A stretch of DNA of 64,000 nt from Treponema rectale (GTDB taxonomy: Bacteria; Spirochaetota; Spirochaetia; Treponematales; Treponemataceae): the NCBI RefSeq assembly GCF_014202035.1, contig NZ_JACHFR010000002.1:620001-684000 (forward strand), given 5' to 3'. Positions 30,101-40,100 of this stretch are shown here, piece after piece (the stretch's first letter is position 1; every line of letters starts with the position of its first letter). The notes below the pieces were generated by a model, which had not been told where the DNA came from, did not search any database, and worked only from the letters and a program-made list of their open reading frames with translations. A program made the translations under genes and the position numbers.

Positions 30101-33100
30101 ACTGTATGATGTCCTTAAAGCACGGGATGAAGCAGAAATTGATATATCAGGAACAAGTATTCCTGAACTTGGAGAAGAAACATCAGCTTCTGATAATGTA
30201 ATAGTTACAGAAAATGATTTGTTCTGGTATAGAAAAAACATTACTGCAGAGTCAGGCAGTCAGACTGTAACTATGTCAGACACATCAAATGTTCGCGTAA
30301 ACTCCCTCATCAGCATTGGAGGAACTTATTATCTTGTCAGTGCAGTAAGCGGAACGGACGTAACTTTATCAGATGTACTTCCTGCATTCAGTGATGATGA
30401 AGCAGACTCTTATACTGTGGCTTATGTTGCAATTGCAGCTGTTGTTGATAATACGGTTCCAGAATCAGACGGTTCAGAAATCCAGTCTGACGGTTATTAT
30501 GAAAAACCGAGATATGATGACGGCGATCGCATGATAGAAAGTGTTGATAAATCAGGAACAACCTGGCAGTGGGAAGCAAATATCTGTTCAAAGAATATTT
30601 CGGACGGACCTGTAGAAATTGTTTACGTAGTATTTGATAAAGCCGGCAATCATGTTTCTGATACTGTAAGCGGAACTGTATGTAATTACAGACCTCGTCT
30701 TGCCGGATTTACCCTTGCGACGGATTATAACGGTGACTATGAAATGGATGAAGAATTAACGGATTATAATTCTGAATCTATTTCTGAAGCTTACGTAACA
30801 GGTACGGTAGAAAAGAATTCTGACACTGTAAAGGTTTATGATCCGGATGCAGTATCTGTAACCATGTCAAAGATTTATCCTCTCAGTACAACTATGACAA
30901 AGGGAAGTTCTGATTCTCCTGTCATGAAGGTTCGCGGCTATACAAAACTCATGCCGGAAATTGTTGGAGGAACCGGAGCTGTTTATTATTCATATTCAGT
31001 TACAAACGGTTCCAAAACTCTGTCGGGACAGAACAGCACACCGGTGATTGCTTCTGCTTCAACGGATTATACAATAAATGAAAGTGACGCAATTAATATT
31101 CAGACCGGAGACCTTATTGCCATAGGTAATTCTTCAGAAGGAATTCCTTTTGAATTTAAGTTCTGGGATTCTGCAGAAGGAACTACTTTGTTTACAAATG
31201 AAATGCTTTCTGCAAGCCTTACAGTTTATCTTGCAGTAAATGCATCTTCTTCAGAAGCTCCGGTTGTAGAGATTACGCCGTTCTACTGGAACAGCCTTAC
31301 AGAAAACTCTGTTTATGATTCTAAGAATGCTTCTTCTTATTCAGCTCTCAAGGGACATATTGAACTTGAAGAGGACTGGAAAAATGCTGATGCCTATACA
31401 GGTACAACGGGTGAATATGACGGAGACCCTAAAGTTTCAGGTGCCGTTACGGTAGAAGGAACTGTGCATGATGACAATCTCATTAAGTCTGTTGCTGTTT
31501 CTATAAACGGAACTTCATATTCTGTTGCAGCTTTTGATTCATCAAGTGCAGCCCTTGTTTCTTCAAAACCTGCATCTGCTTATGCTTCCAATAAATACTG
31601 GTTTGAAATTGTAAGTCAGGAATTCTCGGCTTCAGGACATGATGTTTCATGGAAATTCCACTGGAATACAGAAAGTCTTGGTACAGCTGCTGATGTTCCT
31701 GTAACGGTTGTTGCTTCAAATTACGGTCAGCCGTCTGCTTCTACCGGCGGTACTCTTGTGGGAATTGATGGTGTTACAAAGTATGCGGCAGCTCTTTCTT
31801 ACTCAAGTCCGCTTTCAAATACACCGGGAACAGTTCAGACTGATTCTGAAGGAATGACGGCATATTACCGCATGGATGTAGTTCCTTACATTACAAAACT
31901 TACTACAGCCCTTTCGTCTTATAACACTGTTTCAAGTATTTATGACAGAACTGCCCTCGGTCACTATCCGGTTTACATGAATTTTGCAGGCGGAACGACT
32001 GCTGCGGCAACTGCAACAAATTATAATAATGCAACTTATGAAACTGTAAAACTTGCAGGCTTTAACTTAAATGGAGGAACTGTAAACTTTACGGCAGCTT
32101 CTGCAACTACTGCAGCTCTTACAGCTTCCGGTTCTTATGATTCGGATAACGGTGCATCTGAATATAAGTTTACAGTTGCAGCTGGTGCAAAGTCAGGAAA
32201 CATATATGTATCTTCTTCTGCCGGAATTGTTTCTCTTAACAATGAAAATAATAATGATTCCAGAGGTAAGTACGGATATGAATCTGCTGAAGACGGTACG
32301 CAGACGGATTCTGTAGGTACAGTTGACGTTCAGGGTAATTATTCAGTTTACAAGAATTACTATAACCGCATTCCTAATAACAAGAACAACAATAATCTTA
32401 CGGATGATGTTTTCCTTGATATATGGGATATAAATAGTAAGGCTGCCATAGCTTATAACAAAGGTAAGGTTGATAATCTTGAAATGAAGATTAATCCTGA
32501 TAACAGAATGCTTGGCTTTGCTTTCTCAAACGGAACCTTGCGTTTCAGTATGGCAAATACAAATACTTCATATCAGGACTGGAACATGAGCTGGGACTAC
32601 ATGAGTCATAATGCCCTGGCAATGGACAGTAACGGTTACAGTTATGGTGTATCAGTAGGTGGTGATATTAATAGCGACAGTGCGGCAGACCAGTTCTCCT
32701 TTATGAGCAGCCGGTGGGGTATTGTCGGTACTAACAGTCAGAGCTTAAATCAGGGAGAAACTAATCATTTGAGGCTTGATACAATTGGACAGAAGGGGAC
32801 TAAGGCTAATACCGGAAGCAATGTTTTATATCGTAATAAATCCAGATTTAAGAATCAGAGCATTGCAACCCATGCTAATGCTACTAATTCTGACAATACG
32901 GATGTTTATATGGCATACTACGATCTGTTGAATGAGGAAATCCGCTTTAAGGCAGGTACCATTACAGGCGGAAGAGCTAATTATGGCAATTTTTATGATA
33001 TAGGATCAGCAGCCGTTAACTATACAAACAATGCTGCAAGGTGTCAGATAATTGCCGACGGTGACACAACGAAAACTCTTGGTTCTGCCGGAGAGTATGT

Positions 33101-33881
33101 AAGCGTAGGCGTTACTTCAAACAATGTAGTTGTAATTGTCTGGTATGACGGTACAGACCTGCAGTTTGCATATAATGCAAATCCTTTGGATTATGTAAAT
33201 CAGACGGCTGTAACTTATGCAAAAAATACAGGATGGACAGGTCTTACAACACCGGTATTTTCAAATGCCGGAGAACACTGTCAGATTGCAGTCGGCGGGG
33301 ATAACAGCGTACACATTGCCGCTTACAGTTCATCAAGTGCGGATTTGATGTATGCTTATATTCCGTTTGATGAAGATACAGGATTACCGGATGTTGATAA
33401 TATTGTGACTGTAGCTGTAGACTCATATCTTGATATAGGTGAATACCTTACGATAGATGTAGCTGAAGATGCTGACGGTTATCAGATTCCTTACATCGGT
33501 TACTGGGGAACATATCCTGAAAAACCAAGATATGCATATCTTGCAGATCCTGTAAGCTTCTATTCAGGAGAAGAAACTGCTGGTGCAACACAAAATCTCT
33601 ACACTGGAGTATGGGAGTGTACAGTAGTTCCTACAGCCAGTACTGTAAAGGATTCCCGTAAAATGAGTGTAGGTGTATGGAAGGATTCAGACGGAGTTCT
33701 TGCATATTCAACCACCGGTACTAATAAAGGTAAGGTAACTGGAACCAACAGTTACAAATCTTCTTATGCAACAACAACAGCCGGTTACTGTTACGGTAAC
33801 GGCTCAGACAACGGAGTCATGGCTTACGTTGTAGCTCCTTCAAGCTCACAGTACAACGTAGAAACGGCACAGAAACGCTGA
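24192..33881 (+). CDS. Giant lipoprotein 2 of 3
   Basis: A 3229-residue paralogue of the preceding protein, alignable block by block over its full length. Signal peptide ends at Cys25 (LVSFSC), followed by DVGLGTSVDT. Shared landmarks include DPQGDRPSI, FYFKRNYIKNSS, DDGDRMIESVDKSG, DPKVSG, RMDVVPYITKL (near residue 2560), a TIG-like segment and the seven propeller-like repeats from about residue 2755. It ends VETAQKR like its neighbour. The ribosome site AAGGAG precedes the start, in the 11 bp after the previous stop. A stretch of 43 nt (32007-32049) is identical to 22363-22405 in the upstream gene, so the pair is a recent duplicate or exchanges sequence. It is followed by a strong terminator. 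Likely surface-displayed; function unknown. Confidence 0.8.
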   Translation: MKSSIFNIIKKTFFTSLVILVSFSCDVGLGTSVDTETPVISIVTPQVQSVNRENIEVTGTWKDDKSVTSIKISVEDVETKATVIDSVSANVNKDGTWDYVLYTKDSDTDMENVLADGKYKITVNGYDAAGHDSGKITRSFEVDCTPPLFLISKPNSVDAAKPTSFGREVIIAGVLSDDNSVSQMDVEFYDAASGEKINLPKSSFTDFKATNTSITVAKYYNSTEAAALEEESEDWYAYKNYLALYGDSSSSVWNTTKKFKVYPSFTDKAGNKSSVVYLKQNLNKLIKAEVSLEPEPADLKNILNGSYSGSYTSEQIETISEILNGTYETGTSYMVNSDSMLSVSINSNINPTYVVTDCEYTEGKSTSFKSLSLERSLEVQVSSGLSGSKIIPSELKMTICRLNTDLTVDENGTIEVPLSCILDSKGESIENKTEGVSTATYTVSFASLNSILDDSLDIKVGKRYRIEIEGVDEDENTLEAYADNYGFAVTDSTTPSVDSKYYTIADGDLKSAGGNIYVNGTAEVVVYGNYSNTTAGLSELLYTLDGKDYSVEEVWYSADKEISSESDIDSIEWKPFSDFTDRTTTIKSFKIKFTPESDGDFVIVGCNEVYSVSDEDGIAQNLAFTITLDKQGPELTSHSLSDSYEKEESEETVYYVNNISGTFTFTGYADDNVDMDTITLSVTDGLVTSAYNNKNETARNWLFEDIDLSAMNDSAVFTLTLRDVAGNETSESVTVVFDTQAPSGIHYADSENNDIVFRTGSGDNDAAVLAAAKAEDGSALSKKLTWSSSLDADVGTKYCSGVYGNDENVVIRGSFEDSGSGVDIIYYKLFDSEPSAADITNFETDYENLCSGYFHPLTESQVRRVFYTKESASGEVYTTYREVESTFVTTLTTSFTEGQNYLVLVAVDNVGNAAADTMKINYNGETGGNKWNGGDEDDVADENDGNLFFTMNLDTTVPEVTAASRFNETVYTNKQSSLTVYGLAVDSASGVKNVALSVNGNVISSDDDSSTYGSIVLQQTGSVEMDGEQVICSLQKTYWTAEINSSVFSSMSADATINISATVYDRSDEGNSQTVNIAAVAVDTTPPSVAINVPSDADTTQTGIQVNGGLVLSGTAADDNGFDDDGMLTLYYTTTASLGKKSSITSVEGWTESVSCTGGTSWTLPELDTTVITDNSTLYVTAAITDKAGNIGYAAPVALVVSQDSDRPIINFTNISLKSDSSVWLKNTNTLYFVATDDDGITSFYYKDSGAVSWTPVVLSNGAGSFSLADGNHSICFKIIDKDGTSFITDEAGYKSVKLTGESSDSDSEVLDSALEIAVDKTSPVTQDLFYSYFDNDDRQATQDYIDWISTLPALGGARTKLKIKLSAGDENDIESVTANLEKTSSNVISYSGECTESAEYSDVTFKYYSTWEIKDIDVSAAALESGTYNLKLVVTDKAGLSKTDTVQISVDNTGPEVSITSPTSSKTSSGSIIAYGSVSGAQVMHYALSSTDEVEPDGVTKVTSWSGPDDSGTCDASSATAPSYSEIASIGMSWSVYFDGEIDSTTGTHAPLMTDYLEALGITDDVDSFDSPVYMYLWLKAYDEVGNYSSNAFKVLLDPQGDRPSIEITYPESTNAILGDKVKISGIVSDTNGTASDKIGVESVWMQIISTDHGTDTSTVYGSFTYDEDTGVLNSFAITKNDLDYMAANGYSVYNMRTYDSESSTPWVKGSSTIASGYTAADYGALASLSGSAWNITINSNDELNANTSDKNAVAIRMIAKDGDGKCSVNNEDNTYLVYFDSDTPVITGLKLIQKNGSSVAAGRAYSSDMFVKGDWYLTGSVSDSDTIASLKIGSTVTDSVEYINNSSVVTLSADTKTATFEYPLKSSEEANLAGSWNFTVFVTDGASPVSHTGKRTVSINFDNKNPELLSSSNAAFNISEEICQNNSWYTFSSKVTEAAVGSSSQSGFAYTAFYFKRNYIKNSSQVSKLYDVLKARDEAEIDISGTSIPELGEETSASDNVIVTENDLFWYRKNITAESGSQTVTMSDTSNVRVNSLISIGGTYYLVSAVSGTDVTLSDVLPAFSDDEADSYTVAYVAIAAVVDNTVPESDGSEIQSDGYYEKPRYDDGDRMIESVDKSGTTWQWEANICSKNISDGPVEIVYVVFDKAGNHVSDTVSGTVCNYRPRLAGFTLATDYNGDYEMDEELTDYNSESISEAYVTGTVEKNSDTVKVYDPDAVSVTMSKIYPLSTTMTKGSSDSPVMKVRGYTKLMPEIVGGTGAVYYSYSVTNGSKTLSGQNSTPVIASASTDYTINESDAINIQTGDLIAIGNSSEGIPFEFKFWDSAEGTTLFTNEMLSASLTVYLAVNASSSEAPVVEITPFYWNSLTENSVYDSKNASSYSALKGHIELEEDWKNADAYTGTTGEYDGDPKVSGAVTVEGTVHDDNLIKSVAVSINGTSYSVAAFDSSSAALVSSKPASAYASNKYWFEIVSQEFSASGHDVSWKFHWNTESLGTAADVPVTVVASNYGQPSASTGGTLVGIDGVTKYAAALSYSSPLSNTPGTVQTDSEGMTAYYRMDVVPYITKLTTALSSYNTVSSIYDRTALGHYPVYMNFAGGTTAAATATNYNNATYETVKLAGFNLNGGTVNFTAASATTAALTASGSYDSDNGASEYKFTVAAGAKSGNIYVSSSAGIVSLNNENNNDSRGKYGYESAEDGTQTDSVGTVDVQGNYSVYKNYYNRIPNNKNNNNLTDDVFLDIWDINSKAAIAYNKGKVDNLEMKINPDNRMLGFAFSNGTLRFSMANTNTSYQDWNMSWDYMSHNALAMDSNGYSYGVSVGGDINSDSAADQFSFMSSRWGIVGTNSQSLNQGETNHLRLDTIGQKGTKANTGSNVLYRNKSRFKNQSIATHANATNSDNTDVYMAYYDLLNEEIRFKAGTITGGRANYGNFYDIGSAAVNYTNNAARCQIIADGDTTKTLGSAGEYVSVGVTSNNVVVIVWYDGTDLQFAYNANPLDYVNQTAVTYAKNTGWTGLTTPVFSNAGEHCQIAVGGDNSVHIAAYSSSSADLMYAYIPFDEDTGLPDVDNIVTVAVDSYLDIGEYLTIDVAEDADGYQIPYIGYWGTYPEKPRYAYLADPVSFYSGEETAGATQNLYTGVWECTVVPTASTVKDSRKMSVGVWKDSDGVLAYSTTGTNKGKVTGTNSYKSSYATTTAGYCYGNGSDNGVMAYVVAPSSSQYNVETAQKR

Positions 33882-33906
33882 TGCATTCACAGAAATAGTT
33901 TAATGA

Positions 33907-33952
33907 GCCCCTGAAACTGGATGAAAGAGTCCTTTTCAGGGGTATTTTTTTC
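33907..33952 (+). terminator. Rho-independent terminator after giant lipoprotein 2
   Basis: CCCCTGAAA (33908-33916) pairs with TTTCAGGGG (33934-33942), followed by TATTTTTTT. It closes the two-gene unit and separates it from the third giant gene. Confidence 0.85.
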
Positions 33953-33998
33953 CTTAAATTCAACTCTATATTAATTAACAGAAAATTATCCACTAGAC

Positions 33999-34053
33999 CA
34001 ATGGAGATTTTAGAGATATTATTAAAATTCAGGTAGAATTAATATTTTATACT
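33999..34053 (+). promoter_or_regulatory. Candidate promoter/regulatory element of giant lipoprotein 3
   Basis: CAATGGAGATTTT followed by xGAGA at 33999-34016 repeats the element at 14453 ahead of giant lipoprotein 1. TATACT at 34048-34053 is a possible -10 box but lacks a convincing -35 at standard spacing. The rest of the 243 bp gap holds only the upstream terminator. Confidence 0.4.
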
Positions 34054-34124
34054 GAATAAAAATCACTACTGTGTTTTTTAATAATCAATATAGATTTTCG
34101 GCTGTAATTTTATAGGGGTATAAG

Positions 34125-37100
34125 ATGGAAAAATCAGATTTTTTTATGTTTAAGCGTAAGGCTGTCAGATGTTTTTTTTATGGTATTTTATTCCCTCTGG
34201 TAATATCCTGTGATATAGGTCTTGGAGCCTCTGTTGATACGCAGACGCCTAAACTGGATTTTGAGAGTCCGTCTTCTTCAGCTGATGTCGTATATTCAGG
34301 GGAAATTCCCGTATACGGTAATATATCAGATGATAAGGGCGTAACCAGAGTTGATGTTGTAGTACTTAATACTGGTACAAATGAAGTTGTGGGAGAAACC
34401 CTTCATGCGGCTATTATAGACGGTACAAAGTGGGAACTTACACTTCAGGCAGGCCGTTCTGCAAATTCAGACAGTGCGCTCGTACTTCCTGACGGCTCCT
34501 ACGAACTTAGTGCAACGGCTTATGATGCAGCAGGACATTCCTATAAACGTGAAAGAACATTCAAAGTCGATTCAACTTCTCCTGTATTTGTTGTTTCAAA
34601 ACCGGGAACATTAAATATTGGTTCTCCTGACCCGTATGGCAGAACCGTTCAGATTACAGGAAAGATTTCAGATGACAATAATGTAAAGACAATGAAAGTC
34701 CGTGTATTTAGAGAAGACGGAACTGAAATTGAACTTGCCAAAAATGAGTTTACCGGATTTGATACGGCCGATACTGCTGTAAACATTGCAAAGTATTATG
34801 AAAATGAAGATGCTGCAAAAGCAAAGGGTGATGAAGATATTTATGAAAACTATAAAAGGATTTACGGCGTAAAGGGAGATGCTGCTTTTGATACCGAGCA
34901 GAAATACTACGCAGTTGTTTCTGTAATAGATGCAGCCGGTAACGAAAGCAAAATGTCTTATGTTGAATCTTACCTTAAGGAAGAGCTTTCTCTTCTGGGC
35001 GAAAGTCTTGAAATGTATGAAATAAAAAACCTTCTTAACGGAAGCTATACCGGTTCACTTACGGAACAGAAAAAAGAAATCGTACTTGATATCCTGAATG
35101 CAGAAGGAGACTACGCTCTTCCAAACAGATATTTTGCCAACGATACTTACCGCCTTGCCTTTTCCGTAGACTCCAGGGCTAATCCGACGTACGCTCTTGA
35201 TTATTCATATTTACCGGGAGACTCTGATTCATTTACAGAAATTCTTAAAGACCAGGCTCTTAACATAGAAGTTTCAGCAGGTCTTGATAAAGCTTATATA
35301 AAACCGGACAGTCTCTGTGTAAAAATTTATGAGATACTTCCTACTGGAACAATAAATGAAGATGCTGAACCGGTTGTAACTATTGAAAGTCAGAATATTT
35401 ATATCGGAAGTTCTGATAATCACATTACTGAAGATACTCCGATGACAACTTCTGCAAAGTACCGCGTAAAGATTTCAGAATTCTCTGATGTTCTTTTAGC
35501 CGGAAAATCTTATGCAGTAAAAATTGACGGTTATGATCAGGATAACAATGAGTTCATAGCCGCAGACGGAAAAAACTACGGATTTAAAATTCAGACGACC
35601 GCCAGTGCACCGACAGTAAATTTTAATATAAAAAATGCTGAATACAGAAAGGCTTCTGATTTTGACGGCGGTGCAAATTCAAATGTCGTATTTACAGTAA
35701 AAGATGAAACCGGCTCTGCAATGAAATTTACAGTCATGCAGAAAATATTTGACGGTATAAAAGAAGAATCAGAAATTGCATTTGAAGAAGGAACTTATAC
35801 CTTCTTAAAGAACGGTGAGGAGCTTCCGGCTTCCAGCGGAGAGCACGTTATAGAAATACCGCTGGAAATTCCTGCGGACAAACTCAGCCTTGAGAAAAAC
35901 TATACCATTGCTTTAAGGGTTTCTGCAGATAAAGTAGATAATGCAACTTCAAGAACTTATTATTTCTATGCAGATAATGCTGCTCCAAAAATAGAGCTGT
36001 CCAATTCTGAACTTGTAGGATGGGATGGTCTGAGTACTCTTAGAATTACAGAAGAAACCGCTTCGATAACAAAAGACAGCAGCGGTACGTACAGCTATAA
36101 AATTCAGGGTTCCTGGAGTGACGAAGAAGGCTCAGGAACAAAAACTGTTCATTATGCAGTCAAGGCCGCAACGATGACAGAATACTCCCCGTGGTATGAA
36201 CTTGAGCGTCAGGAAGCTCCGCAGGTTAAAGACAGCGCTTACTGGACAAAGAGCTTTCCTGTAGTTCACGGGGAAGGAAAAGATATATGCATTAAGTATT
36301 ATGCAGAAGATCAGGTTGGCAATTGCAGTGATATTGTAGAATTTACCGGAGTAACATTTGATTTCGGAAAACCGGAAATTTCTCTGGCAGAAAATACAAG
36401 TGCACTTTCTTCATATTATAAAAAAGACTCTGTTGCAAAACTCAGCCTTACAGCTTCTGATACAAATGAATTAAATTCTGTAGTTACTAAAATTTACACG
36501 AAGCAGAGTTCTGAGGATAAGAATCCTGTCCTTATAGATGTATCTGATTACGATGATCATGGAATTACTTTTGAATCAAGGGTTGAGTCAACAAAAGAAA
36601 CTTCGGTTAATATTTCATTTTCTACAGACGGAAAGTCAACTTTGTCAGTGCCCCATGATGGTATTTACATGATTACAGTTGTTGCTTCAGATATTGCAGG
36701 AAGGGAATCTGTTGTTTATCAGACAGAAACTGTTATAGACGGAACTGTTCCGGTTCTTGATTCTGATATTTCCGTAGGTTCTTCATTGTGGAATGGAAAT
36801 AAATTCTATAATGATACCCGCCTGAATATTTCCGGACAGTATAATGATGATCGTCTTGATACTGTTTATTATTACGTAAAGAAATCCGGTGTTTCAGAAA
36901 CAGTTCCTTCTGATCTTTCAGTTCGTCATACGGGAGAAACTTCCAGTTTTGAATCCGGGGTATTTAAATTCAATTCAGTTGAATTCTCAGAAAACAAGGT
37001 TGTAGGTTCCCTTTCAACTGCAAACGTAATTTACATTCAGGCAAAAGATAAAGCCGGAAACCTTTCTCAGATTTCAGAATATAAAATTAATGTAGATACT

Positions 37101-40100
37101 TCTGCTCCTGATATTTCAGGCCTTTATTATCAGGTTGGTTCTTCACAGATTTTTGAAGCAGGCGGAACTGTTTACGTAAACGGAACAAAACCTGTAACTG
37201 TTTACGGTTTGTATTCTGATGAGCACAGTGGTGTTGACGGTCTTGAACTTAATGTAAACGGTGAAGAAATGTGGTATTCCCAGGAAGTCCTTACAGATTC
37301 TTCTTCCGTAGAAGCTGTTGAATGGAAGTCCTATGCAGATATTACAAATAAACAGCTTATCCGTTCATGGAAGGCTAAGTTTACTCCGACAGAAGGTGCT
37401 AGTCTTCATGTTGAAGGAAAGAACCTTGCCGGAACTTCAAGAAGCCTTACACTTTTCCCTCTTGCTCTGGATGATGCTTATCCTTCAATCAATAGTTTTG
37501 AACTTTATGAAAAGAAACAGAATTCAGAAAGTGCCGCATATACGGATAATGAAACTGAAAAATCAAGGTATTTTGCAAATCCAGCTTCAAAAACATTTAT
37601 TCTCAGGGGAACTGTTACCGATAACTACGGGCTTGATTCCGTAAAGCTTGTCATTACCAGTGAATCCAATAAAGTGGAACGTCTTCAGAATTTTACAACA
37701 GCATCAGGAAGCTATGAGTTTGCCGGAATTGATATGTCTTCATGGACAAAAACTGCATCTGCTGTGATTGCCGTAACGGATAAATCAGGCAATGTTACGG
37801 AAAAGAATTTTGAAATAATTTTTGATACCAGTGCCCCGACCGGATATCATGAAGTTGATTCAACGTTTAAGGATCTTTATTTCCGTTTCGGAAAAGCTGA
37901 CAATGATGATATTAATACAGGCAATTCTTTGTGGAATGCTTCTCTGGATAAAGATGTTGGAAGTAAATATGCAGAAGGAACTTATGGTAATGCAACTCAG
38001 TCAGAACTCCGTGGAAATATAAGTGACGGTATTAACGGTTCCGGTGTTAAGAGAATTTATTATGCAGTATTTGATAAGCCTGTAGAAACTTCCGGTTCTT
38101 CTGTTGAGCCTGTTCTTAGTGACGGAAAGTATATTATAAAAGACCTTGATTCCCTCAGAGATTATGTAATTTCAAATTCAACGGGATTCTTTGCTCCGTC
38201 TGCTGAAGAAAAACGCCGCGTGTTCTACAGTATGAGAGAAGGAGAAGAGCCGTTTGAAGATTCCGTAAAGTTTACTGATTCTGCAGATGATAACGGAATG
38301 CTTCGTTACTATAAAACTGTTGCTACCAATTACCGCAGTATATTCTCCGGTTTTGATGGAACAGTAAATTATCTTGTAATTGCTGCAGTTGATAATGCCG
38401 GTAATGCAGGAATCGATTATGCCATAGTTGATGGTGAACAGAAAATTTATCTAACAATAAATCGTGACCCTGAACCTGCAGATATTACTCTGGATGAGTC
38501 TTCATCAGGAATAAAATATGTCAGCGTAAAGCAGGATGGCAACGGATACAGTTATAAAAACGGACAGAAGTTCATTCTTTCAGGAACAGCCAGTGATAAT
38601 GCAGCCGGAGTAAAATCCATTGCCGTAAGGGTAGGTAAAACAAATCTCATTACGGAAACAGATTCTACTTATGGAAATCTTACTGTAACAAGAAACGGAC
38701 TTACTGCTGAATGGACGGTTGAAATAAAGGCGGAAGCTTTCAAAGATTCTTCCGGAAATGAAGTTATTTTTGGAATAGTAACGGATATGGCCGGTGACGG
38801 TAATACAAATGAACTTCCTCTTACAACAGTAATTGCAGATACAAAGGCTCCGGTTGTTAGCCTTAATTCTCCGGAAGATGCAGATTCTTCAGTTCAGGGA
38901 ATTCAGGTAAACAGATTGATTTCTTTTGCCGGTACGGTAAGTGATGATAATACATTGCCTTCAGCTGCCGTAACGAGACTTGAGTATTCCGTTAAAACAA
39001 ACGGCTGGCAGGAAGCTTCCGCATCATGGACTCCTGTTGTTCCTTCAGAAAATCCCGGAGAAAATGATTTTCAGATTTCAGGAAGCTACAGTTTTACAGT
39101 AAAGAATTTCAATACTGCAGATTTGACGGACGGAACGACTTACATGCTTCGCGCCGTTGCTTCTGATATTGCCGGTAACGAAGGCCGCTCTTCCTGTGTT
39201 GAAGTTCAGGTAAGCCAGGATACAGACAGACCTGTTGTAACGCTTACAAATCTTAAGATAGACGAAGACGGAATTACTTATCTTAAGAGTACTACAACTC
39301 TTTATGGAACTGTAAGTGATGATGACGGCAGCATTAAGTCATTTAAGTATTCTCTTAACAGGGGGACGTCATGGTCTGATGAGATTGTCCTCTCTGGAAG
39401 TTCATGGAGTATTTCCGGATTTACAGAAGGAAGAAATTCCCTCTGGTTTAAAGTTACAGATTCTGCAGGAACGGAATTTGTTTCCGGTTCAGCAGCAAAG
39501 CCTAAAATCTGTGACAGCGGTACGGGAAGTGATAAGCATTATGTTACTTCACAGAATGCAGAACTTGCATTCAATGTTGTTACGGAACGTCCGACTGTAA
39601 ATAACATCAAGTACTATGTATTTGATTCTGAAGAAAACAGCTGGAGTTCAGAGGCTGCTTCTCTTGGAACTCTGGGCGGAGCATATTCAAAGTTTAAGGT
39701 TTCAATCTCAGCAAAATCTGCTCAGTATGTAGGCGGTGCTAAAGTTGTTTATGGCGGAACTGAATACAGCTTTACCTGTGATGATGCAGATTATGATGAT
39801 ACTGAAGTGCATGTCTGGAGATCTGAAGAAATTGCACTTGCTTCATCTTCATCATTCCTTCTTGTCGTTTATGACCAGGTTCCGGATCCGATGTTGTATG
39901 AACAGACGGTAAACTTTTCTATAGATAATGTTTCTCCTGAAGTAAAGATTTCTAAGACGGCTGCGACTGTAGGCGTTTCAGAAACTATGCGCGGTGAAGT
40001 TGTAAACGAAAATGAATTTAAGGTTTACTATGCGGTTTCCAGAACGGAAGCCGATGTGCCTCAGGATGAAAAAGTAATAGAAAGCGGAACCGTGCGTTCA

